Of a stretch of DNA of 64,000 nt, positions 26,585-34,345 are shown in pieces. Source of the DNA: Pseudonocardia sp. DSM 110487 (GTDB lineage: Bacteria; Actinomycetota; Actinomycetes; Mycobacteriales; Pseudonocardiaceae); contig NZ_CP080521.1 in the NCBI RefSeq assembly GCF_019468565.1, positions 4,154,001 to 4,218,000 on the forward strand. Direction: 5' to 3'. A model generated the notes under the pieces. It was not told the origin of the DNA. It did not search any database and worked only from the letters and a program-made list of their open reading frames with translations. How positions within the stretch are numbered: position 1 is the stretch's first letter; each line of letters opens with the position of its first letter. A program made the translations under genes and the position numbers.

Positions 26585-26684
26585 GTAAACGGGACAGATT
26601 GACCTCCTGGGTCATTCGGCGCAGGTGTTGTGGGTCACCCGGAATGGCAATTCGCATGATCTCCGGGCAGGCTGAAGGGGCACC

Positions 26685-26823
26685 GCAGGGGAGTATCCCA
26701 GCAACGGTGGCGCCGTCAGCACGGAGAAGGGCCCGCGGCCCAGGATCGCCAATCACGCGGGTCCCGAACCCGGTGTCATCGATTCGTAGTTCCCCCACAG
26801 GGACGCGAAGGGGAGAGACCTCG
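26685..26823 (+). ncRNA. Probable yybP-ykoY manganese riboswitch
   Basis: The 277-bp leader before the second terC gene holds the conserved pieces of the yybP-ykoY class in order: GGGGAGTATCCC at 26688-26699, a P2 stem ACGG/CCGT followed by CCGTCAGCACGG at 26713-26724, a variable GC-rich arm, and GGGAGAGACCTCGG at 26811-26824. TerC/Alx-family exporters are classic targets of this manganese-sensing RNA. Identification is by motif reading; a covariance-model search was not possible here. Confidence 0.72.
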
Positions 26824-26845
26824 GGGCGGCTGGCCGCTGCCCGAG
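26820..26845 (+). promoter_or_regulatory. Expression-platform hairpin before terC copy 2
   Basis: CTCGGG at 26820-26825 pairs with CCCGAG at 26840-26845, overlapping the 3' edge of the riboswitch and ending 5 bp before the GGAGG ribosome site. It could switch with the aptamer closing stem and control ribosome access or termination. Confidence 0.45.
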
Positions 26846-26861
26846 ACTCTGGAGGCTCCCC

Positions 26862-27845
26862 TTGAACGTGCCCATCTGGCTGTGGTTCGCCACCATCGGT
26901 GGCCTGGCCGCCATCATCCTCGCCGACCTGTTCCTGGTCGATCACAAGCCCCACGAGGTGACGATCAAGGAAGCCACCCGCTGGGTGCTCTTCTACATCG
27001 GGCTCGCCGTGCTGTTCGGCCTGGGTATCTGGTACTTCGCCGGTGGTACCTACGCCGGGGAGTTCTTCGCCGGCTACATCACCGAGTACTCGCTCTCGGT
27101 CGACAACCTCTTCGTCTTCGTGATCATCATGTCGGCGTTCGCGGTACCGGCCATCCACCAACACCGCGTCCTGCTGGTCGGCATCGTGATCGCACTGGTG
27201 ATGCGCGGCCTGTTCATCGCCGTCGGCGCCGCCGCGATCAACGCCCTGAGCTGGGTGTTCTACCTGTTCGCCGCATTCCTGATCTACACGGCGGTGAACA
27301 TGGTCCGCCAGGGCATCGGCGGCGACGAGGACGAGTGGAAGGAGCCGAGGGTCCTCGGCCTGGTCCGGCGAGTGCTCCCCGTCACGGAGAACTACCACGG
27401 CTCGAAGACCACGATCCGCGTCAACGGCAAGCGCTGGGCCACCCCGATGCTCATCGTGATGCTCGCGATCGGGCTCACCGACCTGCTGTTCGCGCTCGAC
27501 TCCATCCCGGCGATCTTCGGCCTGACCCAGGAGGCGTTCCTGGTCTTCAGTGCGAACGCGTTCGCCCTGATGGGTCTGCGCCAGCTCTACTTCCTGCTCG
27601 GCGGCCTGCTCAACAGGCTGATCTACCTGCCCTACGGGCTCGCCGTGATCCTGAGCTTCATCGGCGTGAAGCTCGTGCTGCACGCCCTGCACGAGAACGA
27701 GCTGCCGTTCCTCAACGGCGGTGAGCCGATCCCCGTGCCGGAGATCGGCATCGGGCTGTCGCTCTCCGTGATCGTCGGCGTGCTCGCGATCACCACGATC
27801 GCCAGCCTCGTCGCGGTGAAGCGCAACCCGGCCCTGGCCGAGTGA
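26862..27845 (+). CDS. TerC-family membrane protein (copy 2), likely Mn exporter
   Basis: A 327-residue TerC/Alx-family protein with about nine hydrophobic helices and the acidic membrane motifs ITEYSLSVDNLFVF and ALDSIPAIFGLTQEAF. It closely parallels copy 1 at 16673 but has no long charged C-terminal tail. The TTG at 26862 sits 6 bp after GGAGG and is preferred; a GTG two codons later is possible. The riboswitch-like leader implies induction by manganese and a role in manganese efflux. It is followed after 28 bp by a dienelactone-hydrolase-like gene, perhaps co-transcribed. Confidence 0.93.
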   Translation: MNVPIWLWFATIGGLAAIILADLFLVDHKPHEVTIKEATRWVLFYIGLAVLFGLGIWYFAGGTYAGEFFAGYITEYSLSVDNLFVFVIIMSAFAVPAIHQHRVLLVGIVIALVMRGLFIAVGAAAINALSWVFYLFAAFLIYTAVNMVRQGIGGDEDEWKEPRVLGLVRRVLPVTENYHGSKTTIRVNGKRWATPMLIVMLAIGLTDLLFALDSIPAIFGLTQEAFLVFSANAFALMGLRQLYFLLGGLLNRLIYLPYGLAVILSFIGVKLVLHALHENELPFLNGGEPIPVPEIGIGLSLSVIVGVLAITTIASLVAVKRNPALAE

Positions 27846-27873
27846 CCCCGAACTGATCGCTACCCTCCGCCGC

Positions 27874-28467
27874 ATGGCCGAGGTCCTGTTCTTCCACCAC
27901 GTTCAAGGCCTGACGCCCGGTGTGGTCGCGTTCGCCGACCGGCTGCGTGCCGCCGGGCACGTGGTCCACACCCCCGACCTGTACGGGGGCCGGGTCTTCC
28001 CGACGATCGCGGAGGGCCAGGCGTTCAACGAGGCCGCGGACGCCCCAGGCCTCGCGGCCCTGGCGGCCTCCGCGGCCTCCGACCTCCCGGCCGAGCTGGT
28101 CTACGCCGGCATCTCCGCCGGCGTCGTGCACGCACAACGGCTTGCACAGACACGCCCCGGAGCGGCGGGGGCGGTCCTCATCGAGTCCTGTCTGCCCGTC
28201 AGTGGCGAGTGGGCGATCGGTCCGTGGCCGAACGGCGTCCCGGTCCAGATCCACGGCATGGCCGACGACGAGATCTTCGCGGGTGAGGGTGACGTCGAGG
28301 CCGCCCGCGAGCTGGTGACCACCGTCGGACCGACCGCGGAGCTGTTCCTGTACCCGGGGGACAGGCACCTGTTCGAGGACAGCTCGCTGGCCTCGTACGA
28401 CCCCGCCGCCACTGAGCTGCTGACCGCGCGGATCGTGGATTTCCTCGGCCGGCTCCCGAACGCCTGA
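27874..28467 (+). CDS. Dienelactone hydrolase family protein
   Basis: A 197-residue alpha/beta hydrolase similar to actinobacterial dienelactone-hydrolase-like proteins (opening EVLFFHHVQGLTPGV, then HTPDLYGGRVF). The nucleophile elbow is GISAG with Ser, where true dienelactone hydrolases use Cys. The acid and His are seen in IHGMADDEIF and PGDRHLFED. The function is probably a general small esterase; no aromatic-degradation genes lie nearby. The ATG at 27874 lies 28 bp after terC copy 2. Confidence 0.87.
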   Translation: MAEVLFFHHVQGLTPGVVAFADRLRAAGHVVHTPDLYGGRVFPTIAEGQAFNEAADAPGLAALAASAASDLPAELVYAGISAGVVHAQRLAQTRPGAAGAVLIESCLPVSGEWAIGPWPNGVPVQIHGMADDEIFAGEGDVEAARELVTTVGPTAELFLYPGDRHLFEDSSLASYDPAATELLTARIVDFLGRLPNA

Positions 28468-28500
28468 CGGCACCCGGCGGAGGACCGCGACGACCCGGGC

Positions 28501-28911
28501 TCAGGACAGGACGCGGATCTGGAAGGGGTAGTCGTAGGACCGGTCGTCGGCCGCGCGGACGGCTCCCTTGATGTGGCACCACGCCGACACCAGGAACAGC
28601 ACGATGAACAGCGGGATCCCGATGACCGCGCCGACGACCGTGAAGATCAGCACCCAGCTGAGCAGGTAGAGCAACCAGAAACTCAGGTTGAAGTTGAACG
28701 CCCCCGCCGCTGCTCGGCGGGCGAACGGGTCGTTCTTCTGCACGAGCCACACGATCAGCGGTCCGAGGAGGCTGAGCGAGCCGGCGCTGAGCAGCGCCGC
28801 GATTGGCGCCGACAGGTGGGCGAGGATGGCCCCGACGCGGCTGCTCCCCGATGGCCTTCCGACCGGGGTGGTGTCGGGATCGTGTTGGTAGGGCTCATAC
28901 GGCGACGACAT
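28501..28911 (-). CDS. DUF4870 (Tic20-like) membrane protein
   Basis: A 136-residue protein with a Pro/Tyr-rich N terminus and the DUF4870 core: an amphipathic opening (VGAILAHLSAPIAALLSAG), the motif WLVQKNDPFARRAAAGAFNFNL and two to three helices. It probably lies in the cytoplasmic membrane; the role is unknown. The ATG at 28911 lies next to a short GGAGGAGAG. The C terminus (YDYPFQIRVL) is the usual ending of the family. Confidence 0.88.
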   Translation of the reverse strand: MSSPYEPYQHDPDTTPVGRPSGSSRVGAILAHLSAPIAALLSAGSLSLLGPLIVWLVQKNDPFARRAAAGAFNFNLSFWLLYLLSWVLIFTVVGAVIGIPLFIVLFLVSAWCHIKGAVRAADDRSYDYPFQIRVLS

Positions 28912-29087
28912 CGGGTTCTCTCCTCCGCCGGTGGTCTCGTCCGCTCAACGACCGGACCGGCCGGGTGGTGCCCGGCCCGGAGCGTTCGACCCGGACATCC
29001 CCGGATGCTGGTCGGCACGCTACTCCGGGCGGCCCGATCGGGACCCGGGCAAAACTCGAGGAGGTTCACCGCACGCCCTGACCGGAT

Positions 29088-29110
29088 GTCAGCAAAGCCA
29101 CCTTGCTGAC
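29088..29110 (-). terminator. Hairpin terminator after the YceI gene
   Basis: On the minus strand, GTCAGCAAGG and CTTTGCTGAC flank a TGG loop, a 10-bp stem with one G-U pair, starting two bases after the YceI stop. The wobble fits minus-strand RNA. It has no long T-run, as in many actinomycete terminators, and shares its core with the hairpin at 13911-13941. Confidence 0.65.
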
Positions 29111-29112
29111 GC

Positions 29113-29679
29113 TCAGCGGTCGCCCCGCTGGCGGACGATGGCGATGTCGAGCTCCAGCGTCACCTTCTCGCTGATCAGGACGCCGCCGCTCTCGAGCGCT
29201 GCGTTCCAGCTGACGCCCCAGTCCTTGCGGTTGATCGTCGTCCTGCCCTCGAAGCCGACCCGGAAGTTGCCCCACGGGTCGGTCTCGGCGCCGGTCAGTT
29301 CGAAGTCCACGGTGACCGGCCTGGTCACACCACGGATCGTCAGGTCACCGGTGACCGCGAACGTGGTGTCGCCGACGCGCTCCACGTCGCTCGAGGTGAA
29401 GGTGATGGTCGGGTGGTTCGCGACGTCGAGGAACTCGCTGCCGCGCAGGTGCTCGTCGCGCGTGGCGTTGTGCGACTGGATGCTCGTGGTGCGGATCGTG
29501 ACCTGGGCGCTGGAGCTCGACGGATCGTCGCCGTCGAGGTGTACGCCGCCCTCGAACTCGTCGAACTGTCCCCGCACTTTGGTGATCATCGCGTGGCGCG
29601 CGACGAACCCGATCTGCGTGTGGGCGGTGTCGATGACGTAGTCGCCGGTCAGTGCGCCGATCGTGGTCGCGGTCGTCAT
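29113..29679 (-). CDS. YceI-family protein
   Basis: A 188-residue YceI-family lipocalin-like beta barrel, which in relatives binds polyisoprenoids. It shows the family landmarks YVIDTAHTQIGFVARHAMITKVRG, DEHLRGSEFLDVANHPTITF and VTRPVTVDFEL. There is no signal peptide, so this is a cytoplasmic form. The ATG at 29679 has GGAG 11 bases upstream. It is divergent from the ECF41-type sigma factor gene 146 bp away, so the sigma factor may control it. A hairpin terminator follows. Confidence 0.93.
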   Translation of the reverse strand: MTTATTIGALTGDYVIDTAHTQIGFVARHAMITKVRGQFDEFEGGVHLDGDDPSSSSAQVTIRTTSIQSHNATRDEHLRGSEFLDVANHPTITFTSSDVERVGDTTFAVTGDLTIRGVTRPVTVDFELTGAETDPWGNFRVGFEGRTTINRKDWGVSWNAALESGGVLISEKVTLELDIAIVRQRGDR

Positions 29680-29824
29680 GCTCGGTGGCTCCTGGGGGAG
29701 AGGGGACCATGTCTCAACGGTCCGACGACACAGCGACGGCGAGTGTGAGGTGGCGACCTCACGAATCGGAGCGCTGTCTCGTCGAACAGGTGAGAGCAGA
29801 TGTGACCGAGGAGCCGTCGACACG

Positions 29825-30712
29825 ATGACCGATCCGGACCTGAGCGCGATCATGAGCGAGCGGCGGCAGCTGATCAACCTCGCCTACCGGCTGCTCGGCT
29901 CACTGGCCGACGCCGAGGACGTCGTGCAGGAGACCTACGCGCGCTGGTACGCCATGTCGCCCGATCAGCAGGACGCCATCGCATCCCCTGGCGCCTGGCT
30001 GATGAAGGTCGCCAGCCGCATCTGCCTCGACCAGCTCGGCTCGGCGCGGGCCCGGCGCGAGCGCTACGTGGGCGAGTGGATCCCGGAGCCGGTGCCGGAG
30101 CCGACGGAGTGGCGGACCGGCGACCCGGCCGACCGGATCACCCTCGACGAGTCGGTCACCATGGCGTTCCTCGTCGTGCTCGAATCGATGACCCCGGCCG
30201 AACGCGTCGCGTTCGTCCTCCACGACGTCTTCGGCTATCCCTTCCCCGAGGTGGCCGAGATCGTCGGCCGCACGGCTGCTGCGTGCCGCCAGCTGGCCTC
30301 GTCGGCCCGCCGTCGCATCCGCTCGACGCAGGCTGCCGCACCTCCGGCCGCCGAACGCTCCGGCATCGTCCGCGACTTCAAGCAGGCGTGGGAGGCCAAG
30401 GACATCCACGCCCTCATGGGTCTGCTCGATCCCGACGCCACCGTGATCGGCGACGGCGGCGGCCTCGTCAGCGCCGAGCTCCGTCCGGTCGAGGGCAGCG
30501 AGCGGATCGCACGCACGCTGGTCGACATCGCAGGCCTCGCCCCCGGCATGACGATCCTGGAGCGCACGGTCAACGGTCAGCCCGGGCTGGTCGTCCAGCA
30601 CGACGGCAGCACCGTGACGGTGATGGCGATCGACGTCGCGGGCGGTCGGATCAGGAACATCTGGGCGGTCCGCAATCCCGAGAAGCTCCGCCCGTGGACG
30701 GGGGAGTCATGA
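29825..30712 (+). CDS. sigJ: ECF41-type (SigJ-like) RNA polymerase sigma factor
   Basis: A 295-residue ECF sigma factor. Region 2 (NLAYRLLGSLADAEDVVQETYARWY) and region 4 (MTPAERVAFVLHDVFGYPFPEVAEIVGR) are followed by a C-terminal NTF2-like domain. That domain carries the ECF41 hallmarks DGGG (VIGDGGGLVS) and a late NPEKL (NPDKL-like), which regulate the sigma factor in cis in place of an anti-sigma protein. ECF41 factors usually lie next to an oxidoreductase or decarboxylase gene; here the divergent neighbour is YceI. The ATG at 29825 has GAGGAG upstream. Its stop abuts the convergent carbonic-anhydrase-like gene. Confidence 0.93.
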   Translation: MTDPDLSAIMSERRQLINLAYRLLGSLADAEDVVQETYARWYAMSPDQQDAIASPGAWLMKVASRICLDQLGSARARRERYVGEWIPEPVPEPTEWRTGDPADRITLDESVTMAFLVVLESMTPAERVAFVLHDVFGYPFPEVAEIVGRTAAACRQLASSARRRIRSTQAAAPPAAERSGIVRDFKQAWEAKDIHALMGLLDPDATVIGDGGGLVSAELRPVEGSERIARTLVDIAGLAPGMTILERTVNGQPGLVVQHDGSTVTVMAIDVAGGRIRNIWAVRNPEKLRPWTGES

Positions 30713-31321
30713 ATTCGGGACGTCACCGTCCACGACGCGGTCCGCCCGGTGCGCCCCGTAGAACTCCACCTGTCGCGCCATGATCGTGCGCATCGGGGTG
30801 TCCCGCGAGACGCCGTAGACCGTGCCCGGGAAGTCGAGGTCCCGCTGGACCTCCCACAGCGCGTCGTGCCGATCGGGCGAGAACAGCTCGGCCGGGTCGC
30901 CTGCCGCGATCCAGCCGATCGGGACCACGGTCCCCGGCCGAAGCCGTGAGCCGACGTGGAGCACGCTGTTGATCCGCAGCTCCGACCCGGCGCCTGCCAC
31001 CGCGCCGGGGAAGAGGGAGGCGCCGGTGGCCACGAACACCTCGTCCTCGATGGTCGCGCCGTTGACGTGGGCGTGCGGTCCGATCAGGACGGCGTCGCCG
31101 AGGATCGCCGGATGCGTGCCGCGCCCTCGGACCAGCGCGTTCTCCATGACCACGACGTCGTCCCCGACGCGGACCTCGCCGTCCTCCGCGGTGAGCACCG
31201 CACCGTGCAGGATGCGGGCGCGCTCGCCGAGCACGACCGCACCGCACACCACCGCGGAGGGCGCCACGTAGGCGGAGGCCTGTATGGCGGGTCGGACGCC
31301 ACGGTGCTCGACGATCATCAC
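30707..31321 (-). CDS. Gamma-carbonic-anhydrase-like hexapeptide-repeat protein
   Basis: A 204-residue left-handed beta-helix protein. Hexapeptide repeats run from about residue 15 to 140 (YVAPSAVVCGAVVLGERARI and onward). Candidate zinc histidines occur in GTHPAILGDAVLIGPHAHVNG, as in gamma-class carbonic anhydrases, then a C-terminal helix. It may be a carbonic anhydrase or an acyl-carrier-like transferase; the family often lacks proven activity. It overlaps the convergent sigma factor gene by 6 bp. The start codon is the first of two ATGs at 31321. Confidence 0.88.
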   Translation of the reverse strand: MMIVEHRGVRPAIQASAYVAPSAVVCGAVVLGERARILHGAVLTAEDGEVRVGDDVVVMENALVRGRGTHPAILGDAVLIGPHAHVNGATIEDEVFVATGASLFPGAVAGAGSELRINSVLHVGSRLRPGTVVPIGWIAAGDPAELFSPDRHDALWEVQRDLDFPGTVYGVSRDTPMRTIMARQVEFYGAHRADRVVDGDVPNS

Positions 31322-31386
31322 GCGAGCCTAGTGACTCGAGGGACGACGAGACGCTCGATCGCCGGACTGCGTCGTCGGACCGCGGG

Positions 31387-31764
31387 CTACTCCTCGAGCT
31401 CTGCCAGCGCCTTGCGCGCGTTCTCCAGCTCGGCCTCCAGCGCCGCGACCCGGGCGGCGCGCTGTTCGCGGGCGGCGTCGATGACCGCGTGGATGGGTTC
31501 GGCGAGCTCGGCGTGCAGCTCCTGCACCGCCTTCGACACGGCCGTTGCGGTGACGGGGAGGCCCCGGCTGAGCCACGTGCTGCCCTGCTTGAGCTCGGCC
31601 TGCCAGTCGCCGTCGGCCGTGCCCGTGACGGTGAGGGTGAGCTCGATCGTGCGGGTGGTGCGGGCGGTGGAACCCTTCGGTCGGCCACGGCGCGGCTTGG
31701 CGGGCTCGTCGGCGGCCGGAGCATCCGCGGTTGTGACGGCGGTTGCTTCCTCGGGGTTGGTCAT
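31387..31764 (-). CDS. Hypothetical protein with AT-hook and coiled coil
   Basis: A 125-residue protein I cannot assign with certainty. The N terminus is Ala/Asp-rich and contains an AT-hook-like RGRPKGS core (about 26-32). The middle (RTIELTLTVTGTADGDWQAEL) is a compact beta-rich domain ending in TWLSRGLPV. The C-terminal third is a charged helix (AREQRAARVAALEAELENA), probably a coiled coil. The layout suggests a small DNA-binding or nucleoid-associated protein; similar short proteins occur in other Pseudonocardiaceae. It stands alone between the carbonic-anhydrase-like gene and the YtcJ-type amidohydrolase. Confidence 0.75.
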   Translation of the reverse strand: MTNPEEATAVTTADAPAADEPAKPRRGRPKGSTARTTRTIELTLTVTGTADGDWQAELKQGSTWLSRGLPVTATAVSKAVQELHAELAEPIHAVIDAAREQRAARVAALEAELENARKALAELEE

Positions 31765-31827
31765 CGCTGTGTGCTCCCTCGTGCCGGCGCGATAGAACGG
31801 GAGCTGATCGTAGAACGCGTGTTCGAC

Positions 31828-33489
31828 TCAGCTCTCGGCGGGGCGTTCGTGGACCTTGCGTCCCGCGAACCAGGTCTGCTCGACGGTGGTCGCGGCGAGC
31901 TCGTCGGTGGGGACGGCGAGGGGATCGCGGTCGAGGACGACGAAGTCGGCGGACTTGCCGCGTTCGAGTGAGCCGGTGACGTCGTCGGTGCCCATCGCAA
32001 TGGCGGCGCCGAGGGTGTAGGCGTGCAGGGCCTCGGCGACCGTGATGCCCTGCTCGGGCCACAGGCGGCCGGGGAGGGTGCCGGTCGGGTCGGAGCGGTT
32101 CACCAGGCCCTGGATGCCGTACCAGGGGTTGGGGGAGGGCATGACCGGCCAGTCGGAGCCGCCGGCGACGAGCACGCCGGCGTCGAGGAGGCTGCGGTTG
32201 GGGTGCAGCCGCTCCGCGCGGCCTCGGGGGACGCAGGCGCAGATGGCCTCGAAGATGACGGTGGGGAACCACAGGGCGGGGGAGATGTCGGCGACGACGC
32301 CGAGTTCGGCGAGGCGGGGCAGGTCCTCGTCGGCGATGTACTGGCCGTGCGCGATGTGGAAGCGGGGGCCGGTGTGCCCGGCGGCGCGGACGGCCGCGAT
32401 CGCGTCGAGGGTCATGCGCACCGACCCGTCGCCGGTGCAGTGGACCTTCGCGGAGAGGCCCTGCCCGGCGACGCGCAGCAGCCAGCCGGTCAGCTCGTCC
32501 TGGGTCATCGTGGTCTCGCCGCGCCACTCGGCGCCGTGCTCGTCGTCGGGCAGGTAGGGGTCGAGGAACGCCGCCGTCCTCGACGTGGGCACGCCGTCCA
32601 GGAAGATCTTGACGAAGTCCGGCCGATGGTGGGTGCTGCGGTAGGCCTCGCGCCGGTCGATCAGGTCCTGCCCGAGCGGGTGCGTGCCGAAGATCTTGTC
32701 GTTGACCTGCAGCGAGGTCACGACCCACGCGTCGAGGCGCCCGGTGTCGTCGAGGTGCTTCAGCGCCTGGAGCATCTGGAGCGAGGCCGCGGCGTCCTGG
32801 AAGGTCGTGATGCCGAAGGAGTGCAGGATGTCGATGCCCCGCTTGCTGGCCTCGGCGTTCTGCTCGACGCTCGTGGGCGCCGACTGGGCGTAGGCCCGCT
32901 CGACCGGGATGACGCCAGCCTCGATGAGCAGGCCGACGGGCGCGCGGGTGGCGGGGTCGCGCACGACCGCGCCGTCGGCCGGGTCGGCGGATCCGGCGTC
33001 GATGCCGGCGATGGCGAGCGCCGCGGAGCTGACCCAGCGGTTGTGGCAGCTGTCGTCGCGCAGCAGGACGGGTCGGCCGCCCGCGGCGTCGTCGAGCGCG
33101 GCGAGCGCCTTCAGGTCGGACAGCGCGGGGATGAGCGTGCTCCCCCAGCCGCCGCCGACCACCCAGGCGTCCGGGGCCAGCGTCGCCGACCAGGCGCGGA
33201 TCGCGTCGAGCAGCCCGTGCAGGTCCGCGGCTGCGTCGAGTTGGAGCTCGAACAGATCGGCCCTGCCGGCCGTCATGTGGTGGTTGTGGACGTCACCGAG
33301 GCCGGGCATGAGGAACGCGCCACCGTGGTCGACGATCTCCGGCTCGCCGGCGACCTCACCGAGCAGGCCCTCGTCGCCGACGGCGACGATGACCCCTTCG
33401 GCGACGACCAGGACCGAGGCCGCCGGCCGGGCCGGGTCGAGGGTGTGGATGCGGGCGTTGCGGTGGACCTGATCAGCGGTGATCGACAT
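31828..33489 (-). CDS. YtcJ-type amidohydrolase
   Basis: A 553-residue metal-dependent amidohydrolase of the YtcJ/NfdA group (predicted N-substituted formamide deformylase-like). The HxH metal motif is in GLGDVHNHHM, the metal-bridging carboxylated Lys is probably in FVKIFLDGV, further His ligands are in KVHCTGDGSV and HIAHGQ, and the Asp is in GGSDWPV. It is cytoplasmic. The ATG at 33489 has GAGGGG upstream. A TetR gene precedes it on the same strand by 110 bp. Next to the amine oxidase and permease genes, it may deacylate or deformylate an N-substituted amine that then enters that pathway; this link is inference. Confidence 0.9.
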   Translation of the reverse strand: MSITADQVHRNARIHTLDPARPAASVLVVAEGVIVAVGDEGLLGEVAGEPEIVDHGGAFLMPGLGDVHNHHMTAGRADLFELQLDAAADLHGLLDAIRAWSATLAPDAWVVGGGWGSTLIPALSDLKALAALDDAAGGRPVLLRDDSCHNRWVSSAALAIAGIDAGSADPADGAVVRDPATRAPVGLLIEAGVIPVERAYAQSAPTSVEQNAEASKRGIDILHSFGITTFQDAAASLQMLQALKHLDDTGRLDAWVVTSLQVNDKIFGTHPLGQDLIDRREAYRSTHHRPDFVKIFLDGVPTSRTAAFLDPYLPDDEHGAEWRGETTMTQDELTGWLLRVAGQGLSAKVHCTGDGSVRMTLDAIAAVRAAGHTGPRFHIAHGQYIADEDLPRLAELGVVADISPALWFPTVIFEAICACVPRGRAERLHPNRSLLDAGVLVAGGSDWPVMPSPNPWYGIQGLVNRSDPTGTLPGRLWPEQGITVAEALHAYTLGAAIAMGTDDVTGSLERGKSADFVVLDRDPLAVPTDELAATTVEQTWFAGRKVHERPAES

Positions 33490-33599
33490 GGGTTCCCCTC
33501 GCGCGTCCGGCCGCACCAACGTAGGCGGGAAGCCCGGCCGGTCGAGCGGAAGCCGCGCTCCGGGACAACCGGCGTGCGCGGACGGACAAGGCCCGGTCC

Positions 33600-34187
33600 T
33601 CAGGACGCGCGGTTCTCCGTGAGGAGCGTGATGATCCCGCGCAGGCGGGCAAGTGCCTCGTCGGTGGGGGTGTTGTTGACCCCGCAGACCTGCTGGAAGA
33701 CGAGCCCGTCGAGGGCGGCGAAGACGAGCTGGACGAGGGGGTCGTCGGTCCCGACGCCGATGTGGGTGAACTCCTCCCGCAGGGCCTCGCGGTAGCCGTC
33801 GTAGAGCGCCGTCAGCGCGGGCCGCAGTTCAGGGCGGCGCCGCGATTCGAGGGCGAGCTCGTACTGGAACGCCTGCGTGTCCGGGTCGTCCGCGACGAGC
33901 TGGGCCAGGCCTTCGAAGAGCGCATCGATCCGGCCGCTGCCCGGGGCGGTCGTCATCCCGGCGACGCTGTTGTCGAGCGAGTACTGCAGGGCGCTCTCGA
34001 TCAGCGCGTCGCGAGAGCCGAAGTGGTGCGTCACGAGGCCGTGCGTCACCCCCGCCTCCTGAGCGACGGCGCGGTAGGTCAGGTGACGCAGGCCCTTCGT
34101 GGCCACGACGCGCACCGCCGCGGCGAGCAACGCCGCCCGGCCCTCGCCGTAAGCCCGGCTTCCCCGCTCGGCCGCAGTCACCTGCAC
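33600..34187 (-). CDS. TetR-family transcriptional regulator
   Basis: A 195-residue TetR protein with the N-terminal helix-turn-helix LTYRAVAQEAGVTHGLVTHHFGSRDALIESAL and a ligand domain ending in ALDGLVFQQVCG. It lies upstream of the amidohydrolase on the same strand and is divergent from the flavin amine oxidase. The 158-bp gap to the oxidase contains the palindrome AAGTTCGGAACTT. It probably represses one or both sides of this catabolic block in response to the amine or its derivative. Confidence 0.93.
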   Translation of the reverse strand: MQVTAAERGSRAYGEGRAALLAAAVRVVATKGLRHLTYRAVAQEAGVTHGLVTHHFGSRDALIESALQYSLDNSVAGMTTAPGSGRIDALFEGLAQLVADDPDTQAFQYELALESRRRPELRPALTALYDGYREALREEFTHIGVGTDDPLVQLVFAALDGLVFQQVCGVNNTPTDEALARLRGIITLLTENRAS

Positions 34188-34251
34188 AACGCTAGCCGCG
34201 CCCGACGCGGCACGTTGGGCCGGCCGGGTGAAGAACTAGCCATCTGGATAG

Positions 34252-34264
34252 AAGTTCGGAACTT
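34252..34264. promoter_or_regulatory. Palindromic operator candidate before amine oxidase
   Basis: AAGTTCGGAACTT is a perfect 13-bp palindrome in the gap between the TetR and amine-oxidase genes, in an AT-richer patch that also holds two ACTAG motifs (34236 and 34273). A TetR or promoter-overlapping site is likely. Confidence 0.5.
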
Positions 34265-34345
34265 GCCACTTGACTAGGTTCGGACGAGGCCACCACTCTG
34301 CCGTCACCGTTCGGCCCCTTCCCCCAGAAGCCATGAGGTCCGTGC

